From: Neonectria sp. B-13
Taxonomy: Eukaryota > Ascomycota > Sordariomycetes > Hypocreales > Nectriaceae
Assembly: GCA_002682825.1 (NCBI GenBank)
Contig: NOKP01000064.1
Location: 1 to 23,458, forward strand
Length of the DNA stretch: 23,458 nt
Direction of reading: 5' to 3'
The notes under the pieces were generated by a model that was not told the origin of the DNA, did no database searches, and saw only the letters and a list, made by a program, of their open reading frames with translations. Shown one piece after another: positions 1 to 9,233 of this stretch. Both the position numbers and the translations under genes were made by a program. Position 1 is the first letter of the stretch. Each line of letters begins with the position of its first letter.

Positions 1-1383
1 GATGAGTTACATGATAGTGTTCTTGGTGGTATTGTCATTGAAAGTGGAGATAGCTTTAATTGAGTGCGGGGTTGTGAAATGGTCTATGACAGTAGGTAGC
101 ATTATTCATTAAAACCGCAGTACCTTCCTTTTAGTGGGCGCACCATATAAAGCTAGGTACCGTTTTTTTTTTTGCGAATCAAACCACTTTTGCTAGTCAA
201 ACCACCCCCCTACCTGAGGTACGAAGGTCAGGGGGCAGTCGCTTTTGAGACCCCCACAGTAGTCAACTTTGCTTGCTACATCACGCAGAATCAAAGGTTT
301 GATATGTCGCGCCAGTAGCGGCGCCAAACGGTAATACAAGTCGCCTCAGCTTGTGGGTTTCCGCGCCTCACCGCCCCCAACGTCCACACACACTTGATCA
401 TGAAACGGCGTTTTGCAGATCGAACCCCAGGACCAGATTCTCCGCGTCGTGGGCGGAAGCCCGCCAGTTGTGCCGCGCGGCATTCCAACGCTACCGGCCA
501 CGCTACTCGTATTGAACCGACAGACTAAGAGAGATGCGCCGGAAGGCTAAAACAGCCACCATTGGTGGGTCGAAGTGATTCCTTCAATCTTGTGATATAG
601 CCCTTTGAGGGCACGGATTACCCGGAGTACGGCTTGCAAGATCCGAATTACCTGGAAATGCCGAAGATAAGATCCACACCTACTGGCCGACAGACGAGAG
701 AGCCTATGCGTTCTTGGGCCTTCAGACCCCCGTACTGCCTTATTTATCTACTTGCTCAATATACATCGCTACCTATTTGGCCACCCATCTCTCCTCGTTG
801 GGAGCCACTACTCCCCAGGAAACCTGAGAGCTTCTGCCAATCGGGTAGGGAATAAACCGCCTTTCACAGATTAGAGCACTCGTACCCACGTATCCATAAT
901 GCCTTTCTGCGATATTGAGCGTGTCGTGTCCCTATCTGCGGAGGAGCAGGCGGCGTCTTTCATAGCCACAATCCGGCTGCATTCCTTAACACGTTGATTC
1001 GCAATCCCTGTGCCCTGGGCCATGCGCAGGCTTTCTCAGCCTACCATGCCAAACGCTTCGGCAGGCTAAGTTTCTTCGTACACTTCACCGATGCAGTAGG
1101 GATCATCGCCTGAAATGCCGTGATTCCGTAAAAAGCCCCTGTGCTAGTTCAGATATGAGGCATGAGTAATAGCCGCGCGCGATTCGGGCCTCACTGATGC
1201 GGCATGGCGCCCATCTAGCTCGGAATGATATCCAAAATCCGCAAGTCCGCAAGTCCGCATGTCTGGAATACAGTCTAAAAAGAATCAACCTGTATAGTAT
1301 ATTAGACAGACCATGAGACCCTGAGAAGTATTTAATAGGGGCGCGAAACGTGGTAATTGGCCTTGTTGTCACTCATAGTAATC
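1..1383. other. Left-end intergenic region, no gene seen
   Basis: No open frame here resembles a known protein, and the short frames overlap each other on both strands. The part nearest the first gene would hold its promoter. A small direct repeat of the 8-mer TCCGCAAG, two exact copies plus one variant, lies at about 1238-1261, some 120 bases before the start codon. Poly-T and poly-C runs near 165-215 look like ordinary intergenic sequence. Confidence 0.6.
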
Positions 1384-2742
1384 ATGACAACTACGCATCT
1401 CTTGAACCGTCTTTTCTCTAATCTGCAAGACGCCCTACCAATACATCTATCGTACTTTGTGGCTGGAGTTGGCCTTCTCATTGCCCCGTTTCTCCTGTCG
1501 CGATCGCCTTTAAGCTTCTCGAAGCATAGCCAAGCCTCGCTAAATGACGAATCCTCCTTCGACAGCAAAATGACACAGCCGCACACAGTTGTGGTCTTAG
1601 GGGCTTCGTTCGGTGGATTACCCATTGCGCACTACCTGATGAAGCACAGCGCACCAGCTATGAAGAGCCTCAAAGTCGTCCTTGTCTCTCCCAATTCAGA
1701 CTTCTACTGGTGCTTGGCTTCTGTTAGAGGTATTCTACCCGACATGCTCCAGGAAAACAACCTCTTTTACCCCATCGCGCCACTGTTCGAGAAATATCCG
1801 CAAGATCAGTTCGATTTCATCGTTGGCAAGGCCAAAACTCTCGATCCCTCAGACCAAACAATCGTCGTCTCGACAGAGAACGGCAACAGCCGAAAACTTA
1901 TCTACGACACCCTCATCGTGGCAACCGCCGCCGCCGCCAGAGATGATATGCCCTTCAAGAATCTCAATTCGACTGAAGAAACAAAGAAATCTATCCACAA
2001 GCTACAGGATGCCATCAAGTCTGCCAAGTCCATCGTCGTTGCCGGGGCTGGACAGACAGGCTGCGAGGTGGCGGGCGAGCTAGGCGAAGAATACGCATCG
2101 AAGGAGTTGAAAGAGGTTATTCTCGTCTCTGACGACCACCTACCACTCTCATCAATTGTGAGCGACAGCGTACGCCAAACTGTGAAGAGCTCGCTCGAGA
2201 AGCTCAAAGTCCGCATCATACCTTCATCACGAGTCACATCTGTCACCGAATCCGCTAGCAACGGTCGCAAAGTTCTCGAGCTAACTGACAAGAGCGGCAA
2301 CAGGGTGACCGTCCAGACGGACGTCTACATTCCTTCCTTTGGCATTATTCCAAACAGCCAGTTTGCGCCAGATCACATGCTCGACTCTTCGAAACGATTC
2401 AAGCAAACGTCGGATCTTAAAACAGAAGGCTACGACAACATCTTCGTCATCGGGGATGTGGGTAATCTCCAGACGGCGAACGCAAAACACGTGGATGATC
2501 AGGTAATCCATATGTCCAAGAGCCTCCCAGCGTATCTGGCCGGAAAAATGCTGTCAATATACAAACCAGATGATAGAATTATGTTTGCCGTGTCGCTCGG
2601 TAAGGGCGGCGGGACTGGGCAATTCGGGAGGTTTAAAGTCCTCAGCCTGATGGTGTGGTTCAGCAAGAGCAGATATCTTGGGACGAACCATGCAGGCGAG
2701 GTAGCGGCGGGGAACAGAACCTTGCAGTTGAGTAAATGGTAG
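1384..2742 (+). CDS. AIF/AMID-like FAD-dependent oxidoreductase, membrane anchored
   Basis: Single-exon gene for about 452 residues. The ATG at 1384 has A at -3; the frame stays open nine codons further upstream but without an ATG. Residues about 22-38 form one hydrophobic segment, so the enzyme is probably tethered to a membrane. A FAD-binding Rossmann motif GASFGG lies at 73-78, a second nucleotide-binding motif GAGQTG at 221-226 (NAD(P)H site), and the FAD-contacting FVIGDVG at 354-360. The C-terminal block with YLGTNHAGEVAAGNRT matches the usual end of fungal AIFM2/AMID-like proteins. The family oxidises NAD(P)H using FAD and is linked to quinone reduction or apoptosis-like death; which applies here is unknown. 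The usual ATG-type motif after the first domain reads IVATAAA (about 178-184), a mild departure. No lesion was found, in contrast to most neighbours. A later Met at residue 63 could give a soluble form. Confidence 0.9.
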   Translation: MTTTHLLNRLFSNLQDALPIHLSYFVAGVGLLIAPFLLSRSPLSFSKHSQASLNDESSFDSKMTQPHTVVVLGASFGGLPIAHYLMKHSAPAMKSLKVVLVSPNSDFYWCLASVRGILPDMLQENNLFYPIAPLFEKYPQDQFDFIVGKAKTLDPSDQTIVVSTENGNSRKLIYDTLIVATAAAARDDMPFKNLNSTEETKKSIHKLQDAIKSAKSIVVAGAGQTGCEVAGELGEEYASKELKEVILVSDDHLPLSSIVSDSVRQTVKSSLEKLKVRIIPSSRVTSVTESASNGRKVLELTDKSGNRVTVQTDVYIPSFGIIPNSQFAPDHMLDSSKRFKQTSDLKTEGYDNIFVIGDVGNLQTANAKHVDDQVIHMSKSLPAYLAGKMLSIYKPDDRIMFAVSLGKGGGTGQFGRFKVLSLMVWFSKSRYLGTNHAGEVAAGNRTLQLSKW

Positions 2743-3385
2743 CGGGGGTGGATTTGCGGGTGGATTTGCAACTGGATGCCTCGATATTCAGGCACTACAG
2801 TGCTCGGTTTGGCCCCTTTCTTGCCGTCCCACCTGTCCACCAAGAGGTAAAGGTTGCGAAGTATAGCAGTTGGTGGCTAGATTTAGCTCCCGTTTAGAAC
2901 ATAGTCTCTAGACTGAGCCACGCATGAGGCGAGAATTCAACTATGTCTGATCCGAAAGAATCGGTCTTTCAGCCACAGAGCAAATAGTCTCAGAAATTGT
3001 AGCAGCTGTCTCGTGGGAGGGGTGTCTCGCAGCATTGGGGGTGACCTAGGGGTCACTTTATAAGCCCATGGTTCGATTCTATAAGAATAGCAGGAGACTG
3101 AGGGGGAGGGGGGGCATTTGTCTCCTAAAGGCTACCTTATTTACCGACCCGTGCCAGGCTCTCAGTTCTTGTCGCAACCAGGCGGAGCTGCCCCGTCCGT
3201 AGCCTACTATAAGATTGTGCCCCGATCTAAGATATGTTGTTGCATCTGATAGGAAGGGTGCATTTGAGATGTGAATTGGAAGCTCTTGTTTTCTATCTAA
3301 CAGAGGGCTCGTAGCAGCTCCTATATACAAAGATGCCCTTGTTATCCTAGGGGCTGCGATGAGGTCCTTGAGACAGAGAAAGTGA

Positions 3386-3443
3386 CGGTCTTCAGACCGG
3401 ATCCAAGGGATCCGGGTCTTTGAGACCGGATCCTAGAAGACCG
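3386..3443. repeat. Compound inverted and direct repeat (AGACCGGATCC family)
   Basis: Outer arms CGGTCTTC (3386-3393) and GAAGACCG (3436-3443) are exact reverse complements. Inside, AGACCGGATCC occurs at 3394-3404 and again at 3423-3433, with the near reverse complement GGATCCGGGTCT at 3408-3419 between them. The middle arm can therefore pair with either direct copy. It could be a cruciform-forming mini-repeat or a relic of a small transposable element. Function unknown. Confidence 0.7.
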
Positions 3444-3665
3444 GTATCAGCGAGCATTTGAGTTCTGTATGAAAAGCAGGAAAAAGCAAATATGTCTCAA
3501 TAGCGGTCTCAACAGCGGATAGATGTGACATATGTCCTGACTCACCGCCTTTGAACCCGGCATGATTCAGTTAGTTAGAGAACAGGCTAAGATGAGTCTT
3601 CTCCTTGAAGCGATAGGAAGCTGTGAGCCACTTTACTGAATATGACGGCTCAGGGGAACTCGAAT

Positions 3666-3778
3666 TTCCTATCAGAGACGAAACCTCGTACGAGGAACCT
3701 CGTAAGATTCCCTATCCGTCGTCCCTTCCTATTTTTAGGACAAAACATCGTAAGAGGGACCTCGCAAGATTGTCTATC
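3666..3778. repeat. Imperfect ~60-bp tandem duplication
   Basis: A unit beginning TTCCTAT at 3666 is repeated from 3726. The shared core is cTCGTAmGAGGrACCTCGyAAGATT followed by CTATC, offset by 60-62 bases because of small indels. The copies have diverged by scattered substitutions. No function is evident. Confidence 0.65.
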
Positions 3779-3958
3779 ATGACACAGATATATAGCCTTA
3801 AGCCTTTAGAGCGGTCAGTATGTTCTAAAAGTCCGCGTAATAATCTATGTATAAATCAAAGGGCGGAACATTGCAGCATTGAGTAGATATATGTCTCCGT
3901 AGAAACCTCTGCGACGCAATTTATATTACTTGCTAATGGACCAATCAGTCTGTTTTAT

Positions 3959-4960
3959 CTACCAACTCTCGTGTCGTATGTTCTCCGGAAATTCGAGGGG
4001 CTTATCGCAGGTTTCGCTTAACTTGCACTTCTTCCACGTCGATGGTGGAAGAATACTATCTCGTTCTTCCAAGAATATCTTGACACCATAAACTAGCTTT
4101 TTTATCTGGGGTACCATGGCGTAGATCGCCTGATCTGTTACCATCCTTCGCACGACTATATCAAGGCTCCTATCTCTCGACTGTCTAAAATGAGGCATCC
4201 ATATCCTACAGAGTTGCAAAGAACCTGGAGCCTTTTTCCTGCGCGCTTTTGACTCCTCAGTTTGCGCCTCAGTCTGATTCTCTCCTCAGGCAGTATAGTG
4301 TTCCAGTCACTGGCATACAGGTGTTCCAAGAGCAGGTTAAATGCAATCGTAACATCCCCAACGCCTTGATTTCGCTTTATATTTGCGCTTTTCACTCCCT
4401 TGTTGCATTGAAGGAATAGTTGGTACTGTAACACCCTAGGGCAACGCAAGCGTAGATCGTCTATTGTTAACAGGCTCTCTAGGGTGGCGACACAATGAGT
4501 TACCTTAGCATAGCCTTCTCTAACTGAATCACTACCCAAAGGGGTTGGTAAGTATGGCTACTACCACATGCCATTCCAGAGAGGAAGTTGGGTTTTCAGG
4601 AAATCAATGGCATCTGTGCGGACTAGAGAATCTCCAGCTTTTATGATGGATACTGCCTCCATGGTGTTGCTAAATATGGGCATCATCAATTTTCGAGCCT
4701 GTAAGTATCGAGTCGGTGCGACCTGGGCTGATAGAGAACTAGGGCTTGGAGAATCTAATGAAGTCGCATCTTCGCTGTCAACCGAACTCAGTTGATCCGT
4801 GTCCTGGTCTTCTTAGACTTGCGACTGCTGTCGTGTAGATGTGAGCTTGGTTCAGAAACGAACGACAGTGTAATCGGTTGCGGTGACGAGACAAAAATGA
4901 ACTGATCGAGGGCCGCCAGCAGAAGCTAGTCTGGCTGTCATTCCTCGCTTCCGCTCCTAG
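3959..4960 (-). pseudogene. Decayed gene of unrecognised family
   Basis: Several minus-strand frames line up head to tail as one broken coding region. From the 5' side there is a Ser/Pro-rich stretch with a basic patch RKSKKTRTR (about 4810-4950), then a frame at about 4560-4800 containing ARKLMMPIFSNTMEAVSI and ending LPLWNGMW. Next comes a possible short intron near 4530-4560, then a helical, basic segment with LRRKLRSQKRAGKRLQVLC (about 4230-4530). After a frameshift near 4210 a further segment ends at 3959. The composition is protein-like, with amphipathic Leu/Lys-rich helices and no membrane segment. I do not recognise the family or assign a function. The stop codons, the frameshifts and the lack of a clear start all argue for decay, though unrelated overlapping frames cannot be excluded. 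Confidence 0.4.
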
Positions 4961-5996
4961 CCTTCGCACGTTGGGTATTACACTTTACTAGTTCTACCAG
5001 AGACGGACTTTCCACGTGAGCGTCTCGAATCTCTAGATCGATATCTTGGTGGCCGAACCGAGGTGGCAAATAGACGGCCAGTCGCTGGAATCATTCGACA
5101 TAAGGTTGGGTAGCAGTTGGACCCAGTTTCATGCGCGCATGTCCAGCATCATCCATTGAGGGTTGCCAACTCGGACGCTGTTCGCCCGTCCACAATAAGG
5201 TACTGGTAAGCCCCCTCATGCTATGTCTACCTCGGTTGTCGACCGACAAGATGGCTTCAGGCTTTGATAAAGGTCCGACTGCTTAGTGACAATCGCTCAC
5301 AAAAACGACAAGGGACCATCCAAAATCAGCAGCGTAACAGCGAAGGAGACACGCTGGCCAGCTCATTTTGGGCGAGAGCACTACCCAAACCCAGGCAAGA
5401 TTTCACATGCTTTCTGTTGGACGCTGACTTGAGAGTCACAATGGTCACAGTGGCGGAGGCTGTTGCGCCAACTCACCAACATGATCTTACTCTTGCCTAT
5501 TTAGGCAAAATACTTACCTCATCAAGCTCAAGATCTACTCTTCCATTTTATACAACTAATCAATCGAAAGGCCAGGTACGATAAAGACAATCATCCGGCG
5601 AAAGAGGTCCTCTCAAGAAACTTGCCACCTGTTGGCTTCGCGCATCGCTAGGCAGCTGAGGCTGAAGTGACCCCGCGCTGTGCCGAACTGGGCGACCCGA
5701 CCATTAAAGCACATACAACTACGCCACAGACCTCACAGGCTTCACATCGAGCGATTGAGCCTCGATTTGGCGTGGCACCGCATGTTGTCCCTGGGCAAGT
5801 TCTTGCTGAACTAGTAAAGCTCTCAAAATCTAGAGATAGAAACCCGAAACTTTCTGAATTTATAGATTCAGAAGGCCTGTATTCTTGCCCTTTTTGTCCA
5901 AAATAATGCGCTCGCAGAGTGGCCTTTGTGAATCATTTTTGACAAGGGCAAGTTCCTGGATATGTTGACCTAGGCCCATTCGGGTTTTCACTGAGC
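4961..5996. other. Intergenic region, no gene recognised
   Basis: Short plus-strand frames at 5264-5584 and 5667-5906 show no recognisable domain. The second ends in CPFCPK, a fragment that could come from a zinc-finger or any other protein, but nothing around it supports that. No repeat longer than about 8 bases was noticed. Confidence 0.5.
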
Positions 5997-6126
5997 ATGG
6001 CTCCAGGAGAGCAAGAAGGGACTCCGGCATCAAAAAAGGAGATCCAGCAGTTTGTGGAGACCTACAGCATCAAAATGAACGAATTTAAACCTTCGGATAT
6101 TGACGAGTACAAAACATTCGAGGTCG
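5997..6126 (+). pseudogene. Phosphatidylserine-decarboxylase-like fragment
   Basis: The frame from the ATG at 5997 encodes about 43 residues, including EIQQFVETYSIKMNEF and then PSDIDEYKTFE. This pattern resembles the segment of fungal phosphatidylserine decarboxylases just before the FEDFF motif, where an I..FV..Y.I.M.EF.PSDI..YKTF pattern is usual. The similarity stops abruptly at FE, before any catalytic part (the LGST/GGST autocleavage site is absent), so no enzyme can be made. The same frame runs directly into helicase-like sequence, making a chimeric relic. The assignment rests on a short motif only. Confidence 0.5.
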
Positions 6127-6305
6127 GACTTCGGCCGTATATGTGGCCGGGCTCAGGCCGGTCTTCACCCCTTGTCATCATCTCGGCCGAGGCGGCCTGT
6201 ACGTCGGGCTTTCTGGGATACGCACTCAGACTTGCTGACAGGCAGAAGCTGGCCCGTATTGTCATTGACGAACGCCACCTCACGATCACAGCGGGAAGCT
6301 ACCGG
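6127..6305 (+). pseudogene. RecQ/DExH-type helicase fragment
   Basis: In frame with the preceding fragment, about 59 residues contain PLVIISAEAACTSGF, LADRQKLARIVIDERHLTIT and a following SYR. This matches the motif II region of the RecQ-like helicases found as repeated, often telomere-linked or transposon-like genes in fungi, where the box usually reads IVIDECHLT. Here the DECH box has become DERH. Neither the Walker A part upstream nor the SAT motif downstream is present, so only a shard remains. The next bases, 6302-6406, encode in another frame a hydrophobic stretch (AAIIWALLLFAILMFFFG) of unknown origin. Confidence 0.65.
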
Positions 6306-6439
6306 TGCTGGCAGCCATCATATGGGCCCTTCTGTTGTTTGCAATTCTGATGTTCTTCTTCGGCCCAAAGTTGAGGGATCTAACAAATCGCTAGGTCTGA
6401 ATGCGTCTAAGGCACGTACAGTATTGTTGAACACCCTCA

Positions 6440-7643
6440 CTTCGCCACTCCTCAGACTTGTGTCTTTGGCCATGCTCAGAGCGTCTCGATCCTTGCGTTG
6501 ACGACGTCGACAAACTTGGAACCAACTGTGCCACCCAGGACGATGCCTACAAACGAGCACAGACTGAACATGCCTTAGGAACTAGCATTGAAGCTGTATG
6601 GCGGCGCCCCTAGGAGCTGTGGGGTGTAGACGCCGATGGCGGTGAACCCGCCCGCCGCCACACCGTACGTCAAGGTGGACCAGAGCACTGTCGGCGCCAG
6701 AATGAAGTACACGGGTCGAACGAAGCAGAGGAACCACTTGACGCTGTAGTCGACTTGAAGATGGCGGATGAACTACAAGTTGGAGCGCATGGACGGTAAC
6801 GGCTTCGAGTAACTCCCCTGGACATGGACGCTGGATTCTGCGGCCTCGAGATTTGTGCTGACGGGCTTCTCACGCTGCTTCTCGCTCCGCTCCACATCAC
6901 CAGCAATGATGCCCACACTGAGACCCCACTAGAAGGTCGTCCGAGGGAGCCATAGAAACATGATTACCAGGTTGAGGCTGCAGGCGATGAAGGTGATCCA
7001 GTAAGCCCATCGCCAGCCGACACCCTTAGTCAGATATCCCAGCGCTGTCTGGCCTAAGCAGGCCCCGGCCAAGCTGTACAAGGCAAAGAAGCCGAGGGCT
7101 ATGGTCAGATCGTGCCCGTACCAAATGTCGCCGATAATGATAGGCGTAAAGGTCTCAGAGGCGCCAGACGCGAAGCCGCCGAGCACGCGCGCTCCTAGCA
7201 GCGACTCGTAGCCGGTCGCCACAGCTGCCCACGCGATACACGAGCAGCGCCATCGAGCCCAGGACTACCCACCACTTGCCGAAGCACAGCATGATTGGCA
7301 CCTAGATCAAGTTACTGAGGCCCTGGGCGAGCACATTCTAGGATATAAGGTACAAGGCGGTGGTGATGGGGATGCCGAACTCAGCGGCCATAGGACCTAG
7401 AGTTGGGACCAGGCCGGCCGCGCAGGCGTTGTTTAGGAAGGCATTGGCGCAGAGGTTCAGCGTGATGCCGAGCTTCACCCACTTGGACCAGGTCTTTATA
7501 GGAGCTAGTTAGCGCTACAAATGAAAGCAATGACAGTCTGCTAAGGGACCATTGCTCATACGTACCAATGGGTCTTTAGTCATGATCCCTGGCTGTGGTA
7601 AACGGTCAATGACATGTTCCACGTGTTGAACTTCCTCAGCCAT
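6440..7643 (-). pseudogene. MFS transporter pseudogene (N-terminal two thirds)
   Basis: The start ATG is at 7643 (A at -3, G at +4). Exon 1 (7643-7566) encodes 26 residues and ends at GTACGT. An intron of about 51 nt (7565-7515) follows, then a long hydrophobic region. Typical major facilitator segments are readable: KTWSKWVKLGITLNLCANAF, a loop-2/TM4 region with GARVLGGFASGASETFTPII, GYLTKGVGWRWAYWITF, a soluble central loop, and TM7-8 with APTVLWSTLTYGVAAGGFTA and FVGIVLGGTVG. The family exports or imports small molecules at the plasma membrane. Stops occur at 7511-7509, 7340-7338, 7304-7302, 6931-6929, 6775-6773 and several more near 6450-6560, and there is one frameshift near 7236. Most stops fit CAG/CAA/TGG decay. 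The last four transmembrane segments are missing. It is divergent from the SDR pseudogene. Confidence 0.9.
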
Positions 7644-7956
7644 CTTTTTCTCTGTTCATCAGCCTAGGCCCATAATTACCAGGAATAATACCTTGGTGCT
7701 CTTGTCCTGGATCTGGATCTGAGCTGTCCTGTGGGGTTTGTGGGGGTGGGACCGGGGACCGGGGACAGATCGGATCGGCGACGCTCCCTCCACGGTTTTA
7801 CCCGTGGGGAAACGTGAAATGATCCCTGAGGTCCTGGGAGATAGAGTTATTATAATGGTGCTCAAGTGAGATGCGTGAGCTATGCGGACAGGCTAGCCTT
7901 CCCCGGCAGCCGCATAGAAAAAGGATACAGAAGCATCTTCGCCGACAGACATACAC
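7644..7956. promoter_or_regulatory. Divergent intergenic promoter region (MFS / SDR)
   Basis: About 313 bases separate the MFS start (7643, minus) from the SDR start (7957, plus), the usual arrangement for a shared bidirectional promoter in fungal clusters. It contains a GC-rich direct repeat, GACCGGG twice at about 7750-7763, followed by GATCGGATCGG. These are possible regulator sites, but no specific factor motif could be confirmed. Confidence 0.4.
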
Positions 7957-8830
7957 ATGCCAACCACTAACCTTCACGCCGACACCGTGAGATCCGTGTA
8001 TCCCACCATTGATGCCTCTACCGGCTTGCAGCAAAGCGCAAAGAGCAAGGTCATCTTGATAACTGGAGCTGGTCGTGGTATGAGACAATGCGCAAAGCAC
8101 CCGTCTCCCTAACTGGTATAGACTAATCTCTTCTGCAAGTTCGCAGGCATCGGACAAGCCATCGCCATCGCCTTCACCCAGGCCTCAGCGGCCAAGCTTA
8201 TCCTGACTGCATTAGAGGAGCCGGAGCTGGAAGAGACCCGAAAGAGGATCAAGGAAATCAGACCGGACATCCAAGTATTCTCGCGCGCCCTTGACGTTCG
8301 GAGTAACGCGGACGTGGGCGAATTCGTCTTACAAGCCGCTGGCTGGGCTGAGAACCGCATTGACGTTCTATATTGTAACGCCAGCATCAGCCCGCCCCCC
8401 CCTAGTACCCATTGCAAGTGGCGATCTTAACCGGTGGTAGATAGGCCTCAGGGTTAACCTGAAGGGCGTCTACCTCTTTCTGCGGCACGTCCTGCCTATC
8501 ATATTGGCTCAACGTTTAGATCATATCATCATCACGGCATATCGGGTAGCGACGCGTGCGGACGAGAAGATATCCAATTACTAGATCTCCAAGCTTCCTG
8601 CCGCCCGCCTCTGCTAATGCATTCACGGGAAGAACTACAAGATGGGCATCCGATGTTTTACCATCTACTCGGGAGGTATCGTCACACGGCTGATAATAGA
8701 TATCGAGGCCAAAGAGACCGAGGTGTAGGCGTCGGAGGCGGCGAAGGTTATCTGGCCTAATATGCGCGAGGATATATCTCTACCAGCTATTGCGTGCGTG
8801 CTTCTTGCATCAGGGCGTGTGGACCTTTGA
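7957..8830 (+). pseudogene. Short-chain dehydrogenase/reductase (SDR) pseudogene
   Basis: Exon 1 (7957-8077) starts at ATG and ends inside the cofactor motif. The intron (8078-8146, 69 nt, GTATGAG...GCAG with CTAAC) splits a Gly codon, and splicing gives the Rossmann TGAGRGIG at residues 36-43. Exon 2 continues with LDVRSNADVGEF, the IDVLYCNAS block in place of the usual NNAG, VNLKGVYLFLRHVLP, then the active-site Y-x-x-x-K in NY*ISK, and ends like a classical SDR (CVLLASGRVDL). Such enzymes oxidise alcohols or reduce ketones with NAD(P)(H). Breaks: a frameshift in a poly-C run at about 8395-8402; stops at 8438-8440, 8582-8584 (inside Y-x-x-x-K), 8614-8616, 8726-8728 and 8828-8830. The TGG-to-TAG and CAG-to-TAG changes fit C:G to T:A mutation. 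Not translatable beyond about 145 residues. Confidence 0.88.
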
Positions 8831-9233
8831 GCCCAATGAAAGACAACTTATCTATTACGTATCTTTTAATCAGATGGAAGAGTATTTCATGAACCTTTGC
8901 CTTGGTAAAGTAAAGCTCTATTATACGCATCGCAGATGGGTTCGTAATATCCGTGGTGAACATGTTCAGAAGCGCTGTCAGGCATTCTCATTGCAAATCT
9001 GTCTAGAATAATAACTGGCACCTAGCGCCTGGAATGGGATATAGAAGTGAACACGGATTCTTGACTACAAGAATAGGCATTCCAGAGTAATTGAAACTGA
9101 AGATAAGCTTCGTCAAATCTAGAGTCTCCTATCTATTCTTCTACTGAACAAGGCCGGCATATTTGCCATCTTCCGCATCCGCGAAACAGCGATCGAAGTG
9201 GCATGTGGTTCTAGGGCCATGACACAGCTCAAT
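8831..9233. other. Spacer between SDR and monooxygenase pseudogenes
   Basis: An open plus-strand frame at 8790-9011 begins inside the SDR relic in another frame and then runs through unrecognised sequence. Nothing in it supports a separate gene. The rest is AT-rich spacer that would include both 3' ends. Confidence 0.5.

Larger units (their letters stand above)
2743..3958. other. Intergenic region with small repeats, no gene recognised
   Basis: No frame here shows recognisable protein similarity. A short inverted repeat GTGACC/GGTCAC with a 4-base spacer lies at 3041-3056. A structured direct and inverted repeat is at 3386-3443 and a roughly 60-bp tandem duplication at 3666-3778; both are listed separately. 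The open frame at 3623-3886 (+) mostly reads through that duplication and is probably fortuitous. Confidence 0.55.

Noticed and set aside
5852..5873. TTCTGAAT/ATTCAGAA inverted repeat as a terminator or operator
   Set aside because: Short arms, no neighbouring gene end, and hairpin terminators are not a feature of fungal nuclear genes.
6302..6406. Hydrophobic segment as a genuine small membrane protein
   Set aside because: No start codon context, bounded by relics, and ends soon after; more likely a shard of unknown origin.
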